From Pseudomonas sp. PB106 (GTDB taxonomy: Bacteria; Pseudomonadota; Gammaproteobacteria; Pseudomonadales; Pseudomonadaceae), in the NCBI RefSeq assembly GCF_009764645.1, contig NZ_RWIM01000015.1, forward strand, positions 1 to 64,000: a stretch of 64,000 bases of DNA. The letters run 5' to 3'. The notes under the pieces were generated by a model, which was not told the DNA's origin, made no database searches, and was given only the letters and a program-made list of their open reading frames with translations. This document shows, piece after piece, positions 42,928-52,113 of the stretch. How positions within the stretch are numbered: the first letter of the stretch is position 1; each line of letters opens with the position of its first letter. A program made the position numbers and the translations under genes.

Positions 42928-44043
42928 ATGAAGCGAATGGCCGGACTTTCCGCACTTGCCTTGATTATCTCCAGCACCAGTGGCTGCGGATGGGTCTGGG
43001 GGCCGGAAGGTTATTTCCGCGACCGTGGTAGTGATTACCTGCAAGCGCAACAGACTGCACCGATGCAACTGCCACCGGAGGTCAGCACGTCCAAGCGTCT
43101 GGATCCGCTGTTGCCGATCCCGCGTAACGTTGCTGATGACACCGCTACGGGCGAATACATTGTTCCGCGTCCTCAACCGTTGTCGGCGGTTGCCGATGCC
43201 AGCGATTACTCGCTGCAGAAGAGCGGTGATTCGCGTTGGGTAGTTGCCCAGCATCCACCGGCCGAAGTCTGGCCAGTGGCCGTGCAGTTCTTCCAGGACA
43301 ACGGTTTCCGTCTGGATGAACAGCGCCCGCAAACCGGCGAATTCACCACCACCTGGCAGCATTCCGACGAACTGTCCGCGTCCATGGCCAAGCGCCTGAG
43401 CGCAGCCGGTATCGCCAGCGACAGCGAAGCCCGCGTGCGTGTGCGGATCGAGCCGGGCGTGCAGCGCAACACCAGCGAAATCTACGTGGTCAGCGCCGAA
43501 CGTCCTGCCGGCAGCACTGCCGACGTCGAATTCACCAACCGTTCGGTCAACACTGGCCTGGACGCAGCACTGGTCGACGACATGCTCGCGAGCATGAGCC
43601 GGATCTCCGAGAAGGGCGGTTCGGTGTCGATGCTGGCCTCGCGTGATTTCGATACGCCGAGCCGTGTCAGCCTCAGCGAAGACGGCAGCGGCAACCCGGT
43701 GTTGAACGTCGGTACCGATCTTGACCGCGCTTGGTCGAGCGTTGGCCGTGCACTGGAACAAGGCGAATGGCGTGTTGAAGACATCAACCGCAGCTTGGGC
43801 CTGTACTACATCAACCTGGCCGAAAAAGCCGAGAAGAAAGACGACAAGCCTGGTTTCTTCAGCAGCCTGTTCGGCAGTGCGCCGAGCAAGGAAGAAGTTG
43901 AAGCCCGTGCCGAGCGTTATCAGGTTCGCCTGAGCAAGGTTGGCGAGAACATTCAGGTGACCGTCGAGAAAAACATCAACACCGTCGCGCCGGCTGAAGT
44001 GGCACGCAAAGTGTTGAGCGTGATTCAGGACAACCTGGGCTGA
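42928..44043 (+). CDS. bamC: Outer-membrane assembly lipoprotein BamC
   Basis: A 371-residue lipoprotein of the BAM complex. The signal peptide (RMAGLSALALIISSTSGC) ends in the lipobox TSGC. The helix-grip domains follow: DSRWVVAQHPPAEVWPVAVQFFQDNGF and WSSVGRALEQGEWRVEDINRSLGLYYI. BamC is the NlpB product of E. coli and is classically encoded after dapA, as here. ATG 42928 lies 17 bp after the dapA stop with GAGG upstream. Confidence 0.95.
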   Translation: MKRMAGLSALALIISSTSGCGWVWGPEGYFRDRGSDYLQAQQTAPMQLPPEVSTSKRLDPLLPIPRNVADDTATGEYIVPRPQPLSAVADASDYSLQKSGDSRWVVAQHPPAEVWPVAVQFFQDNGFRLDEQRPQTGEFTTTWQHSDELSASMAKRLSAAGIASDSEARVRVRIEPGVQRNTSEIYVVSAERPAGSTADVEFTNRSVNTGLDAALVDDMLASMSRISEKGGSVSMLASRDFDTPSRVSLSEDGSGNPVLNVGTDLDRAWSSVGRALEQGEWRVEDINRSLGLYYINLAEKAEKKDDKPGFFSSLFGSAPSKEEVEARAERYQVRLSKVGENIQVTVEKNINTVAPAEVARKVLSVIQDNLG

Positions 44044-44049
44044 TCAACC

Positions 44050-44811
44050 ATGCGTTTTGCCGTTCTCGGCAGCGGTAGCCAAGGGAACGGCACGCTGATC
44101 GCCAGTGCTGATACGTATGTGCTGGTGGATTGTGGTTTTTCCCTGCGGGAAACCGAAAAACGCCTGTTGCGCCTGGGTGTGAACCCGGCGCAATTGAGCG
44201 CGATACTCGTAACCCACGAACATGCCGACCACGTGCATGGCGTGGGTTTGCTGTCTCGGCGCTACAATCTACCGGTCTACCTCAGTCGCGGCACACTGCG
44301 CGGGATGCGCAAACCGATTGAACCCGCAGGCTTTCTGGCCGGCGGCGAGCAACTGCAGATCGGCGCACTGAACATCGGGGTCATTGCCGTGGCCCACGAT
44401 GCGCAGGAACCGACCCAGTATGTCTTCAGTGATCACGAACAGCGGCGTTTCGGCCTGCTGACCGACCTGGGTTCCTACTGCGAGCGGGTGCTGGACGGTT
44501 ATCGGGATCTCGATGCGTTGATGATCGAGTCCAATCATTGTCGTGACATGCTGGCGCGTGGTCATTACCCGTACTTTCTGAAGCAGCGGGTGGGCGGCGA
44601 GCTGGGACATTTGAACAACCATCAGGCGGCATTCCTGGTGTCCGAGTTGGGCTGGCAAGGTTTGCAACACCTGGTTCTGGCTCATCTGAGCAGCAAGAAC
44701 AACATGCCGCAGCTGGCCCGGCAATGTTTTGTCGACACCCTCGGGTGCGACCCGGACTGGCTGCAACTGGCCGATCAAGATTCAGGGCTCGACTGGCGCC
44801 ACATCGCCTAG
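44050..44811 (+). CDS. MBL-fold metallo-hydrolase (YycJ/VicX-like)
   Basis: A 253-residue metallo-beta-lactamase-fold protein. The metal motif is LVTHEHADHVHGV near residues 57-69 (HxHxDH), with GSGSQGNGTLIAS at the start and AHLSSKNNMPQLA near 216. The family is related to YycJ/WalJ exonucleases and to ribonuclease Z-like enzymes; its substrate in pseudomonads is unknown. It starts 6 bp after bamC and is followed by purC at 28 bp, so it is part of the dapA operon. Confidence 0.9.
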   Translation: MRFAVLGSGSQGNGTLIASADTYVLVDCGFSLRETEKRLLRLGVNPAQLSAILVTHEHADHVHGVGLLSRRYNLPVYLSRGTLRGMRKPIEPAGFLAGGEQLQIGALNIGVIAVAHDAQEPTQYVFSDHEQRRFGLLTDLGSYCERVLDGYRDLDALMIESNHCRDMLARGHYPYFLKQRVGGELGHLNNHQAAFLVSELGWQGLQHLVLAHLSSKNNMPQLARQCFVDTLGCDPDWLQLADQDSGLDWRHIA

Positions 44812-44839
44812 CCCACCTACTTAGCAAGCGGAGCCCATC

Positions 44840-45553
44840 ATGGAAAAACGTGAAGAACTCTACCGCGGCAAAGCCAAATCGGTTTACAAGACCGACGACG
44901 CTGACCGCTTGATCCTGCTGTTTCGCAACGACACTTCGGCGTTCGACGGCAAGCGCATCGAGCAGCTTGACCGCAAAGGCATGGTCAACAACAAGTTCAA
45001 CGCCTTCATCATGCAGAAACTCGAAGCGGCCGGCATTCCGACCCAATTCGACAAACTGCTGGCCGACAACGAAGTGCTGGTCAAGAAACTCGACATGATC
45101 CCGGTCGAGTGCGTCGTGCGTAACTACGCTGCTGGTAGCTTGGTCAAGCGTCTGGGTGTCGAAGAAGGCTTGAAGCTCAACCCTTACACCTTCGAACTGT
45201 TCCTCAAGGACGACGCCAAAGGCGACCCGTTCATCAACGAATCCCATGTCGTGGCATTCGGTTGGGGCACCGCCGAGCAACTGGTTCGCATGAAAGAACT
45301 GTCTCTCAAGGTCAACGAAGTCCTGACCAAACTGTTCGACGACGCTGGCCTGCTGCTGGTCGACTTCAAACTTGAATTCGGCGTGTTCAGCGACGGTTCC
45401 ATCGTCCTGGGCGACGAGTTCAGCCCGGACGGCTGCCGTCTGTGGGACAAGGACACCAAGAAGAAGATGGACAAAGACCGCTTCCGCCAAGGCCTCGGTG
45501 ACGTCATCGAAGCCTACGAAGAAGTCGCCAATCGTCTGGGCGTACCGCTTTAA
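44840..45553 (+). CDS. purC: Phosphoribosylaminoimidazole-succinocarboxamide (SAICAR) synthase
   Basis: A 237-residue enzyme of purine synthesis that joins aspartate to CAIR with ATP. Family motifs are [13 protein letters not shown] near the start, [25 protein letters not shown] near residues 72-96 (split by family as VVRNYAAGS), and [25 protein letters not shown] near 170-195. Length is standard. GGAG precedes the ATG at 44840. It is the last gene of the dapA-bamC unit. Confidence 0.96.
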   Translation: MEKREELYRGKAKSVYKTDDADRLILLFRNDTSAFDGKRIEQLDRKGMVNNKFNAFIMQKLEAAGIPTQFDKLLADNEVLVKKLDMIPVECVVRNYAAGSLVKRLGVEEGLKLNPYTFELFLKDDAKGDPFINESHVVAFGWGTAEQLVRMKELSLKVNEVLTKLFDDAGLLLVDFKLEFGVFSDGSIVLGDEFSPDGCRLWDKDTKKKMDKDRFRQGLGDVIEAYEEVANRLGVPL

Positions 45554-45598
45554 TCGACGCAAGCATCTGATAGCACGAACAAATTTTCGAAAGAGGGT

Positions 45599-45626
45599 TT
45601 GCTTTCGGTAAAAGTGTTGTTATGAT
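45599..45626 (+). promoter_or_regulatory. Sigma-70 promoter of tRNA-Ser
   Basis: TTGCTT (45599-45604), a 16-bp spacer, TATGAT (45621-45626), with a GC-rich CGCGCC discriminator before the tRNA at 45637. This is typical of stringently controlled stable-RNA promoters. Confidence 0.7.
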
Positions 45627-45636
45627 GCGCGCCGTT

Positions 45637-45726
45637 GGAGAGATGCCAGAGTGGCCGAATGGGACGGATTCGAAATCCGTTGTACCTTCACCGGTACCTA
45701 GGGTTCGAATCCCTATCTCTCCGCCA
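45637..45726 (+). tRNA. tRNA-Ser (anticodon CGA)
   Basis: A 90-nt class II tRNA with encoded CCA. Acceptor GGAGAGA pairs with TCTCTCC. The D arm has GAATGGGA, the anticodon loop is TTCGAAA (CGA, reading UCG), a long variable arm lies after it, and the T loop is GGTTCGAATCC. It lies between purC and a strong terminator. Confidence 0.96.
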
Positions 45727-45734
45727 TTACATAG

Positions 45735-45771
45735 AAAAAGCCCCGTAGCTGAGAAGCTACGGGGCTTTTTT
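45735..45771 (+). terminator. Terminator after tRNA-Ser
   Basis: A 16-bp perfect stem, AAAAAGCCCCGTAGCT with AGCTACGGGGCTTTTT, around a 4-nt loop, then further T. It is also symmetric enough to act on the minus strand. Confidence 0.95.
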
Positions 45772-45871
45772 GCTTTCAGGCGGAAACGTGTGAGCGTCGT
45801 CGTCATTTTTTGGTATTCAGTGCGATAACTCCTTGGATACCGTAGTTGATGTCCGTTCACACCGAGTATAG

Positions 45872-45905
45872 AAAAGCCCCACAGGCACAAACTTGTGGGG
45901 CTTTT
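45872..45905. terminator. Second bidirectional terminator before the DUF1508 gene
   Basis: AAAAGCCCCACA (45872-45883) pairs with TGTGGGGCTTTT (45894-45905). It lies 52 bp beyond the minus-strand DUF1508 gene and serves it. Confidence 0.88.
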
Positions 45906-45957
45906 GCATTTACTCAGAGTTACATCACCCCGTTCGTCGAGACATTCACTCTATCGG

Positions 45958-46149
45958 TCAAATCTCCTTAACCGGCGTCTCCCCCTGCACAGCCTTGATC
46001 AACTCGATCACATGCAAGCAATCCGCCTTGTTCACGTACGACTCGCCACTGGCGATGGTCTCGTGATTGCCTGCCCTCAGCCTCCAGCGCCATTGCCCTT
46101 TGCCTGTGCTCGGGGTGCCTCTGGATTGCCTGTAAATCTCGAAATACAT
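45958..46149 (-). CDS. DUF1508 (YegP-like) small protein
   Basis: A 63-residue protein with one DUF1508 unit. The features are FEIYRQSRG at the start, WRWRLRAGNHETIASGESYVNK in the middle, and DCLHVIELIKA at the end. YegP-type proteins usually hold two such units, so this is a single-unit form. The function is unknown. It ends just before a terminator. Confidence 0.82.
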   Translation of the reverse strand: MYFEIYRQSRGTPSTGKGQWRWRLRAGNHETIASGESYVNKADCLHVIELIKAVQGETPVKEI

Positions 46150-46427
46150 TCAGTTCGCTCCATGCGATTTTTATGTGCGACAGCCTGTGTGGCGCCTCGA
46201 AGCAAGCCTAGCGCAGGAGGCTTTTTTGGCTATCGGTCATTTGTATCCAATCGTTGGCAATTGTTTCCGAGAACCGCGAGCTAGAGCGCAGCAATAGGCG
46301 TCTGGATTGGCCAATATGACGCCGGCTGACGCTTGCAACACGGGCGACGCTACTGCTTAATACGGGACGGCTCATGGCATCGGAAATAGTTCGATGACCG
46401 AACAAACACTATAAAAAGAGCACTCCT
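46150..46427. other. Intergenic region before the gtr operon
   Basis: It holds the divergent upstream sequences of the DUF1508 gene and the gtr operon. A minus-strand ORF at 46208-46405 is Ser/Arg-rich with no ribosome site and was not called. Confidence 0.4.
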
Positions 46428-47393
46428 TTGACTGAGCACGGATCGCAACAGGCCGGGCAGGTGACGTTATCGCTGGTGGTTCCCGTTTTTAACGAAGAAG
46501 ACAGCCTCAAAACGTTTCTGCTGCGCATCAATGAAGTCTTTCAGAAGCAAACGCTGATCGATCTTGAGCTGGTATTCGTCAACGACGGCAGCACCGATGC
46601 AACGTTGGAGCTTCTGCTTGAGCATCAGCAGCAGGATGCGCGTATGCGCATCGTCGATCTGAGCCGTAATTTCGGTAAGGAAGCGGCGCTGTCCGCCGGT
46701 TTGCAGATGGCGACCGGGCAGATCGTCGTGCCGATCGATGCGGATCTGCAGGATCCGCCGGAAGTCATCCTGCAGATGATCGAGCGTTGGCGCGAAGGCT
46801 ATGAAGTCGTGCTCGGCCACCGCGTCAGCCGCCGCAGCGACACCTGGGCCAAACAGAAGTCGGCCCATTGGTTCTATCGCCTGCACAACAGAATTGCCGA
46901 ACAGCCTCTGCCGGAAAATGTCGGCGACTTCCGCCTGATGGATCGCTGCGTGGTCGATGCGTTGCTGACCTTGCCCGAGTCTCGGCGTTTCATGAAAGGC
47001 CTGTTTGCCTGGGTCGGCTTCCGCACCACTTACGTCGATTACGAGCGCCCCGAGCGTGTGGCCGGGCAGAGCAAATTCAACGGCTGGCGGCTGTGGAACT
47101 TCGCTTTGGAAGGCATCACCAGTTTCAGCACGGAACCGCTGCGTGTGTGGACGTATGTGGGCGCGTTGGTCTCGCTGGTGTCTTTTGCCTTTGCGATTTT
47201 CATTGTCGTACGCACGTTGATCTCTGGAATCGATCTACCCGGCTATGCCTCATTGATGGTCGCCGTGACGTTTCTCGGAGGTTTGCAATTGATCGGCATC
47301 GGAGTACTCGGTGAATACCTGGGCCGTACCTATATTGAAGCGAAACGCCGACCGGTTTTTCTGGTGCGTCGCGTTTACGACCCGAAGGACTGA
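46428..47393 (+). CDS. Family 2 polyprenyl-phosphate glycosyltransferase, GtrB-like
   Basis: A 321-residue enzyme with a GT-A domain and two C-terminal membrane helices. LSLVVPVFNEEDSLKTFL at about residues 13-30, PIDADLQDPPE with the DxD-type site near 103, and FRLMDRCVVDALLTLPE near 167 match GtrB/dolichol-phosphate transferases. It charges undecaprenyl phosphate with a sugar, usually glucose, on the cytoplasmic face. The hydrophobic tail is near residues 237-305. It starts at TTG 46428. It is the first gene of a four-gene coupled operon. Confidence 0.88.
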   Translation: MTEHGSQQAGQVTLSLVVPVFNEEDSLKTFLLRINEVFQKQTLIDLELVFVNDGSTDATLELLLEHQQQDARMRIVDLSRNFGKEAALSAGLQMATGQIVVPIDADLQDPPEVILQMIERWREGYEVVLGHRVSRRSDTWAKQKSAHWFYRLHNRIAEQPLPENVGDFRLMDRCVVDALLTLPESRRFMKGLFAWVGFRTTYVDYERPERVAGQSKFNGWRLWNFALEGITSFSTEPLRVWTYVGALVSLVSFAFAIFIVVRTLISGIDLPGYASLMVAVTFLGGLQLIGIGVLGEYLGRTYIEAKRRPVFLVRRVYDPKD

Positions 47394-47395
47394 AC

Positions 47396-48106
47396 ATGGA
47401 TCTCAAGGAAACCGACATCCTCGGCGACAGCATCAACGATCATTGGTATTACTGCTCAAAAGCGGCGGCCACCAAGCGTTTGCTAGGAGATGCACCGATC
47501 AGGCGAATTCTCGACGTGGGCGCCGGTTCCGGATTTTTCTCGCACCACCTGCTGACGTATACAGCCGCGCAGGAAGCATGGTGCGTCGATATCAGTTACC
47601 CAGCCGACTCCAGCGCGATGACCGCTGGCAAACCGGTGCATTACCGCCGCGACATAGAGGCTCTCGACGCCGATCTGGTGCTGCTGATGGATGTGCTGGA
47701 GCATGTTGATGACGACCTCGGTCTGCTCAGGATGTACGTCGACAAGGTGCCGTCCAGCAGCCGCTTTCTGATGACGGTGCCGGCGTTTCAGTTTCTCTGG
47801 AGCGGTCACGATGACTTCCTTGAGCACAAGCGCCGCTACACCCTGACGCAATTCGAAACACTGGCCCGCGATGCCGGTCTGACGGTGCAACGCGGCGCTT
47901 ATTATTTTGGTGCGGTGTTCCCGATCGCAGCGGCGTTACGGTTGTTGCCACAGGGCTCGCAAGCGCATACACCGCGCTCGCAACTCAAACGTCATCACCC
48001 ACTGGTGAACCGCACACTGAAAACCCTGTGCAGCCTGGAACTGCCGTTGATGGGCATGAACCGACTGGCTGGTTTGAGTGTGTTCGTGCTGGCGCAAAAA
48101 CCGTGA
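47396..48106 (+). CDS. Class I SAM-dependent methyltransferase in the gtr operon
   Basis: A 236-residue protein with SAM motif I ILDVGAGSGFFSHHLL near residues 38-53 and LLMDVLEHVDDDLGLL near 95-110. RFLMTVPAFQFLWSGHDDFLEHKRRY near 124-149 is the shared signature of a subgroup usually found in surface polysaccharide loci. It follows the GT2 gene by 2 bp and overlaps gtrA by 4 bp. This suggests that the sugar or lipid-linked product is methylated, or that it acts on the membrane carrier; neither is shown. Confidence 0.82.
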   Translation: MDLKETDILGDSINDHWYYCSKAAATKRLLGDAPIRRILDVGAGSGFFSHHLLTYTAAQEAWCVDISYPADSSAMTAGKPVHYRRDIEALDADLVLLMDVLEHVDDDLGLLRMYVDKVPSSSRFLMTVPAFQFLWSGHDDFLEHKRRYTLTQFETLARDAGLTVQRGAYYFGAVFPIAAALRLLPQGSQAHTPRSQLKRHHPLVNRTLKTLCSLELPLMGMNRLAGLSVFVLAQKP

Positions 48107-48489
48107 CCTCAACAGAAAAATCAGCGCTGATCCAGCGCGGTTTGCGCTTTGCCGTGACGGGGTTGTTTGTCACGGCTTTGCATGCGCTGGTCGCGGTGCT
48201 GTTCATCAACTTCGTCAGCCCGCAGCCGCCTGTTGCCAACGGCGTGGCGTTCGCCGTGGCGACAGTGGTGTCCTATCTGATCAATACCACCTGGAGTTTC
48301 TCGGCACGGTTGCGTGGCAGAACCTTGATGCGTTTTCTGCTGGTGTCGGCGTGCGGCTTTCTATTGGCAATGTTTGTCGCCTGGGTGGCGCAGCTGGCCG
48401 GGTTGAATTATCTGTTGGGGATTGTTGCGGTGGCACTGACTATCCCGGCCTTCACCTTTGTTTTGCATAATTTCTGGACGTATCGATGA
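48103..48489 (+). CDS. GtrA-family membrane protein (flippase-type)
   Basis: A 128-residue protein of four membrane helices. GLRFAVTGLFVTALHALVAVLF near residues 12-33 and VVSYLINTTWSFSAR near 55-69 are the GtrA motifs. It ends in VLHNFWTYR. The family translocates polyprenyl-phosphate sugars across the inner membrane. GTG 48103 overlaps the methyltransferase stop as GTGA, and the stop overlaps the next start as ATGA. Confidence 0.88.
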   Translation: MTSTEKSALIQRGLRFAVTGLFVTALHALVAVLFINFVSPQPPVANGVAFAVATVVSYLINTTWSFSARLRGRTLMRFLLVSACGFLLAMFVAWVAQLAGLNYLLGIVAVALTIPAFTFVLHNFWTYR

Positions 48490-50582
48490 AGGATTCACGG
48501 CACCTTCCAGCGATGTCTCTGCTGCCTCTGCTCCTGGGTGTGCTGGCGTTCTTCTACGTGATTGGCCCACAAGCGCTGGATCCGCAGAATATCGCTTGGC
48601 TGGAGCAGGGCGATCCGGCCACGCATTACCTGGGTTGGGAGTTTTTCCGACATTCACCTTGGACATTTCCGCTCGGTCTCAATCCGTCTTACGGTCTGGA
48701 GCTAGGCAGCTCAATCATTTTTTCCGACTCCAATCCGCTGCTGGCGCTGGTGTTCAAACCGTTCAATGCATGGCTGCCCCAGACTTTTCAGTACTTTGGT
48801 TTCTGGTTGCTGGCGTGTTTCATTCTGCAAGCCTGGTTCGCCTGGAAACTGATCGGATTGATGACCCGCAATCCGCTGATCCGCTTATTGGGTTGCGGGT
48901 TGCTGGTGTTTTCTCCACCGATGTTTCTGCGCATGGGCGCGCACCTTTCCCTTGCCGGACATTTTCTGATTCTGGCGGCGTTGTATCTGGCTGTGCTGCC
49001 GAATTTGTATCGACGCAAGCTGGCGTGGGGGGCGTTGTTGGCGTTGACGGCCACGGTGCACGCTTACCTGCTGGCAATGGTTGCGTTGATCTGGGTGGCG
49101 GATCTGCTGGGTAAAACATCCAGCCAGAAACTGACTTGGCGTCAGGCGCTGATTGAGGGGGTGATGCTTTTTGCATTGGTCAGCATGTGTTGCTGGCAGG
49201 TTGGTTACTTCGCCATTACGGATGGAGTGAAGTCGGGCGGCTTTGGTGTGTACCGGATGAACCTGTTGTCACCCCTTGATCCCGCGGGATGGTCGTTGAT
49301 TTTGCCCGACCTGCCAAAAGCTGGCGGTGATTATGAGGGGTTCAACTACCCGGGATTGGGTGTGCTGTTGCTGGTGCCGCTGGCAATATTCGCTTGGTTG
49401 AGGGATCGGCAGCCATTGAAGGATGAGTTGCGTGGGCGAGCCTGGTTGATGCTGGCATTGGCCGGGTTATGGCTGTTTGCACTGTCGAACCAGATCGGTG
49501 TCGGGGCGCAGACCTTCAGTTATCCGTTGCCGGACTTTGCGCTCAATCTGGCGAGTATTTTTCGCGCATCGGGCCGGATGTTCTGGCCGGTGCTGTATGC
49601 GCTGATTCTGCTGGTGATTTTTTTGTTGGTGCGCGGTTTTCGGCCACGGCTTGTCGTCACGTTCCTGCTGGTGGCGCTAGCGGTTCAGATCGTCGACACG
49701 CGCAATGGCTGGATGGGCTTGCGTCAAAGCAAAATGCTCACACCTTCATCAGTCTGGGCAAGTCCGATGGTTGACCCGTTCTGGGCGAGTGCGGCGGCAC
49801 ATTATCCCAACATCCGTAGCCTGATGCCCGAGAATCAATCCCCGCGTTGGCAAGTGATTGCCGATTTTGCTGCGACCCATGGTTTGAAAACCGACGCTGT
49901 TTATCTGGGGCGCATGAGCACCAAAGCGACAAACCGGGCCCGGCAGAACGCGCAGGACATGCTCGGGTCAGGGCAGTACTACGCCGATTCACTGTACGTA
50001 ATCGACGATAGTGTATTGGCGGAGGCCGCCAGAAACGTCAACAGTGAAACCGATCTGCTGACCCGGGTCGATGGCCTTGTGGTGTTGGCGCCGGGCTGGA
50101 AGCGTTGTGCACAATGCTTGCCCATGCACGATGAAGGGAGACAGATGTCACCGCTTGTGCTGATGCGTCCCGGGCAGACGCTGACGTTCAATTACACGCA
50201 GCGGCAACTGGTCAGTGGCTGGTCCATCCCGGAAAACTGGGGGACGTGGTCGCAGGGGCGGCGGGCGCAGATTGACTTGCGTGTGACGCCTCAGGCGCGT
50301 TCGATCGTGCTCGAGGTCATGGCGTTTGTGCCGCCCCAACATCCCGCGCAACGCGTCGTGGTCAGCCTGAACGGTGAGCAGGTACTGGTCACTCGTCTGA
50401 CGCAATTGCACGGCAATCAACTGGAAATCCCGATCAGCGCGTCGATCCGCCGGCACTTGGTCGACGATGATCGGCTGACCCTCGAACTGCAATTGCCCGA
50501 CGCGATCAGCCCCGAGCAATTGGGCGTCAACGATGATGCGCGGGTCATGGGTGTGGGGCTCAAGCGTCTGTCGGTGAATTGA
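48486..50582 (+). CDS. DUF6311-type polytopic membrane glycosyltransferase-like protein
   Basis: A 698-residue protein with about ten to twelve hydrophobic segments up to residue 400, then a soluble region of about 300 residues. The N-terminal loop after helix 1 has WLEQGDPATHYLGWEFFRHS with an acidic residue where GT-C enzymes hold their catalytic Asp. The later LNPSYGLELGSSIIFSDSNPL matches the DUF6311 family. The C-terminal part (MSPLVLMRPGQTLTF, WSIPENWGTWSQGRRAQIDL) is a beta-sandwich, probably periplasmic. As the fourth gene of the gtr operon it likely transfers the flipped sugar to O-antigen or another glycan. Confidence 0.82.
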   Translation: MKDSRHLPAMSLLPLLLGVLAFFYVIGPQALDPQNIAWLEQGDPATHYLGWEFFRHSPWTFPLGLNPSYGLELGSSIIFSDSNPLLALVFKPFNAWLPQTFQYFGFWLLACFILQAWFAWKLIGLMTRNPLIRLLGCGLLVFSPPMFLRMGAHLSLAGHFLILAALYLAVLPNLYRRKLAWGALLALTATVHAYLLAMVALIWVADLLGKTSSQKLTWRQALIEGVMLFALVSMCCWQVGYFAITDGVKSGGFGVYRMNLLSPLDPAGWSLILPDLPKAGGDYEGFNYPGLGVLLLVPLAIFAWLRDRQPLKDELRGRAWLMLALAGLWLFALSNQIGVGAQTFSYPLPDFALNLASIFRASGRMFWPVLYALILLVIFLLVRGFRPRLVVTFLLVALAVQIVDTRNGWMGLRQSKMLTPSSVWASPMVDPFWASAAAHYPNIRSLMPENQSPRWQVIADFAATHGLKTDAVYLGRMSTKATNRARQNAQDMLGSGQYYADSLYVIDDSVLAEAARNVNSETDLLTRVDGLVVLAPGWKRCAQCLPMHDEGRQMSPLVLMRPGQTLTFNYTQRQLVSGWSIPENWGTWSQGRRAQIDLRVTPQARSIVLEVMAFVPPQHPAQRVVVSLNGEQVLVTRLTQLHGNQLEIPISASIRRHLVDDDRLTLELQLPDAISPEQLGVNDDARVMGVGLKRLSVN

Positions 50583-50655
50583 TGCGTCATGGCGATGGAC
50601 GCCGCCCCCAAGGGCTTTCTACACTGCGGGCAGTCAGGGGATCGGGGAGCAATGG

Positions 50656-51576
50656 ATGAATCGCAATGAACTACGCAAGGCTGACATCAACCTGATGGTG
50701 GTGTTCGAGACGTTGATGCTCGAACGCAACGTGACCCGGGCGGCGGAGAAGCTGTTTCTCGGCCAGCCGACCATCAGCTCGGCGCTCAACCGCTTGCGCA
50801 CCATGCTCAACGATCCGCTGTTCATCCGCGTCGGCCATCGCATGGAGCCGACCGCCCGTGCTGAAGATATCTTCCGCCATCTCAAGCCGGCCCTGGACTC
50901 CTTGTCCGTGGCGCTGAGCTTGACCCGCGATTTCGATCCCGCCGTCAGCACCATGACCTTTCGCATCGGTCTGTCCGATGACGTCGAGTTCGGCTTGCTG
51001 CCGCCGCTGTTACGCGCCTTGCGCCAGGAAGCGCCGAACGTAGTGTTTGTGGTGCAGCATGTCGATTACTGGCGGATTCCCGATCTGCTCGCCGCTGGTG
51101 ATATTACTGTCGGCATCAGTCAGACCCGTGGCCTGCCGGCCAATGCCAAACGTAAACTGCTGCGGCACATTCAGCCGAGCATCCTGCGCGCGGATGCGTC
51201 CGATACGCCGCTGACCCTCGATGAATATTGCGCACGGCCACACGTACTGGTTTCGCATACGGCGAATGTCAGCGGTTTCGCGGACGAGTGGCTGGCGGAG
51301 TTGGGGCGCACCCGCCAAGTGGTGCTGTCGGTGCCGCAATACAGTGCCTTGCCCGCATTGCTGGCCGGCACCGACCTGATCGCCAGCCTGCCGGACTACA
51401 CTGCGGCGGCCATGGCGACTTCCGGGTTGCTGTTCAAGGAACCGTTTCCGTTCAAGACGCCGACGCTGGACCTGTCGATGGTCTGGCTCAGCCATGTCGA
51501 TAGCGATCCGGCCGAGCGTTGGTTGCGTTCAAGGCTGGAAGCTTTCATGAGTGAGCGGCCGGTGATCCCGTCCTGA
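50656..51576 (+). CDS. LysR-family transcriptional regulator
   Basis: A 306-residue LysR protein with the winged helix at residues 6-65 (LMVVFETLMLERNVTRAAEKL, then GQPTISSALNRLRTML). The effector domain follows (MTFRIGLSDDVEFGLLPPLL). It resembles the NodD/NahR-like branch. The target is unknown; the gene lies downstream of the gtr operon and upstream of a REP pair and CHMI gene. ATG 50656 follows GGGAG. Confidence 0.92.
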   Translation: MNRNELRKADINLMVVFETLMLERNVTRAAEKLFLGQPTISSALNRLRTMLNDPLFIRVGHRMEPTARAEDIFRHLKPALDSLSVALSLTRDFDPAVSTMTFRIGLSDDVEFGLLPPLLRALRQEAPNVVFVVQHVDYWRIPDLLAAGDITVGISQTRGLPANAKRKLLRHIQPSILRADASDTPLTLDEYCARPHVLVSHTANVSGFADEWLAELGRTRQVVLSVPQYSALPALLAGTDLIASLPDYTAAAMATSGLLFKEPFPFKTPTLDLSMVWLSHVDSDPAERWLRSRLEAFMSERPVIPS

Positions 51577-51589
51577 TCAACACCGCATC

Positions 51590-51677
51590 TGTAGGAGCTG
51601 CGGCACGCTGCGATCTTTTGATCTTTGAATCTCAGGATCAAAAGATCGCAGCCTCGTTTCACTCGACAGCTCCTACA
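51590..51677. repeat. REP pair (GATCGCAGCC class)
   Basis: Inverted arms TGTAGGAGCTGC...CGATCTTTTGATC and GATCAAAAGATCGCAGCC...GCTCCTACA at 51590-51677. The arms are diverged in the GGCAGCC core. It lies between the LysR and CHMI genes. Confidence 0.85.
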
Positions 51678-51744
51678 GGGAAAAATGCGCTGAGCTGCTT
51701 GTGGTATATGTACGAACTTCCCACTGACTGACTGGAGCCTCCCG

Positions 51745-52110
51745 ATGCCACACCTGCACATGGAATACACCGCCAACCTGCCGCAGTTGAACGCCGATGT
51801 CGCGTTGATCCGGCTCAACAATACGTTGGTGGGATCCGGTCAGTTTGCAGCGGAGTTCGATATCAAAAGCCGCGCGGTCAAGGTCGAGACCTTCAAGGTC
51901 GGCACCGCCATGAGCGAGCGCGCCTTCATTTACGTGAAGCTGGCGCTGCTCAGCGGGCGTTCGCCGGAGATCAAGAAGCAGCTGTCGCAAAGCTTGCTGG
52001 CGGTGTTGCAGGATGTCTGCGAATGGCCGGCCGGCGTCGAAGTGCAGTTGTGTGTCGAACTGGTCGACATTGATCGCGAGTCCTACAGCAAGGCCGCTAT
52101 CAGCGTGTAG
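51745..52110 (+). CDS. 5-carboxymethyl-2-hydroxymuconate delta-isomerase family protein
   Basis: A 121-residue tautomerase-superfamily protein. It begins PHLHMEYTANLP, with the catalytic N-terminal Pro after Met removal, as in HpaF/CHMI. ERAFIYVKLALLSGRSPEIKKQLSQ is the second conserved block. CHMI isomerises an intermediate of homoprotocatechuate degradation, but no other hpa genes are here, so the physiological role is uncertain. AGCCTCC precedes the ATG at 51745. The stop is 3 bp from the convergent LysR gene. Confidence 0.88.
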   Translation: MPHLHMEYTANLPQLNADVALIRLNNTLVGSGQFAAEFDIKSRAVKVETFKVGTAMSERAFIYVKLALLSGRSPEIKKQLSQSLLAVLQDVCEWPAGVEVQLCVELVDIDRESYSKAAISV

Positions 52111-52113
52111 GAC

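Noticed and set aside
46208..46405. 65-codon minus-strand frame before the gtr operon
   Set aside because: Arg/Ser-rich with no ribosome site; lies in the likely promoter region.
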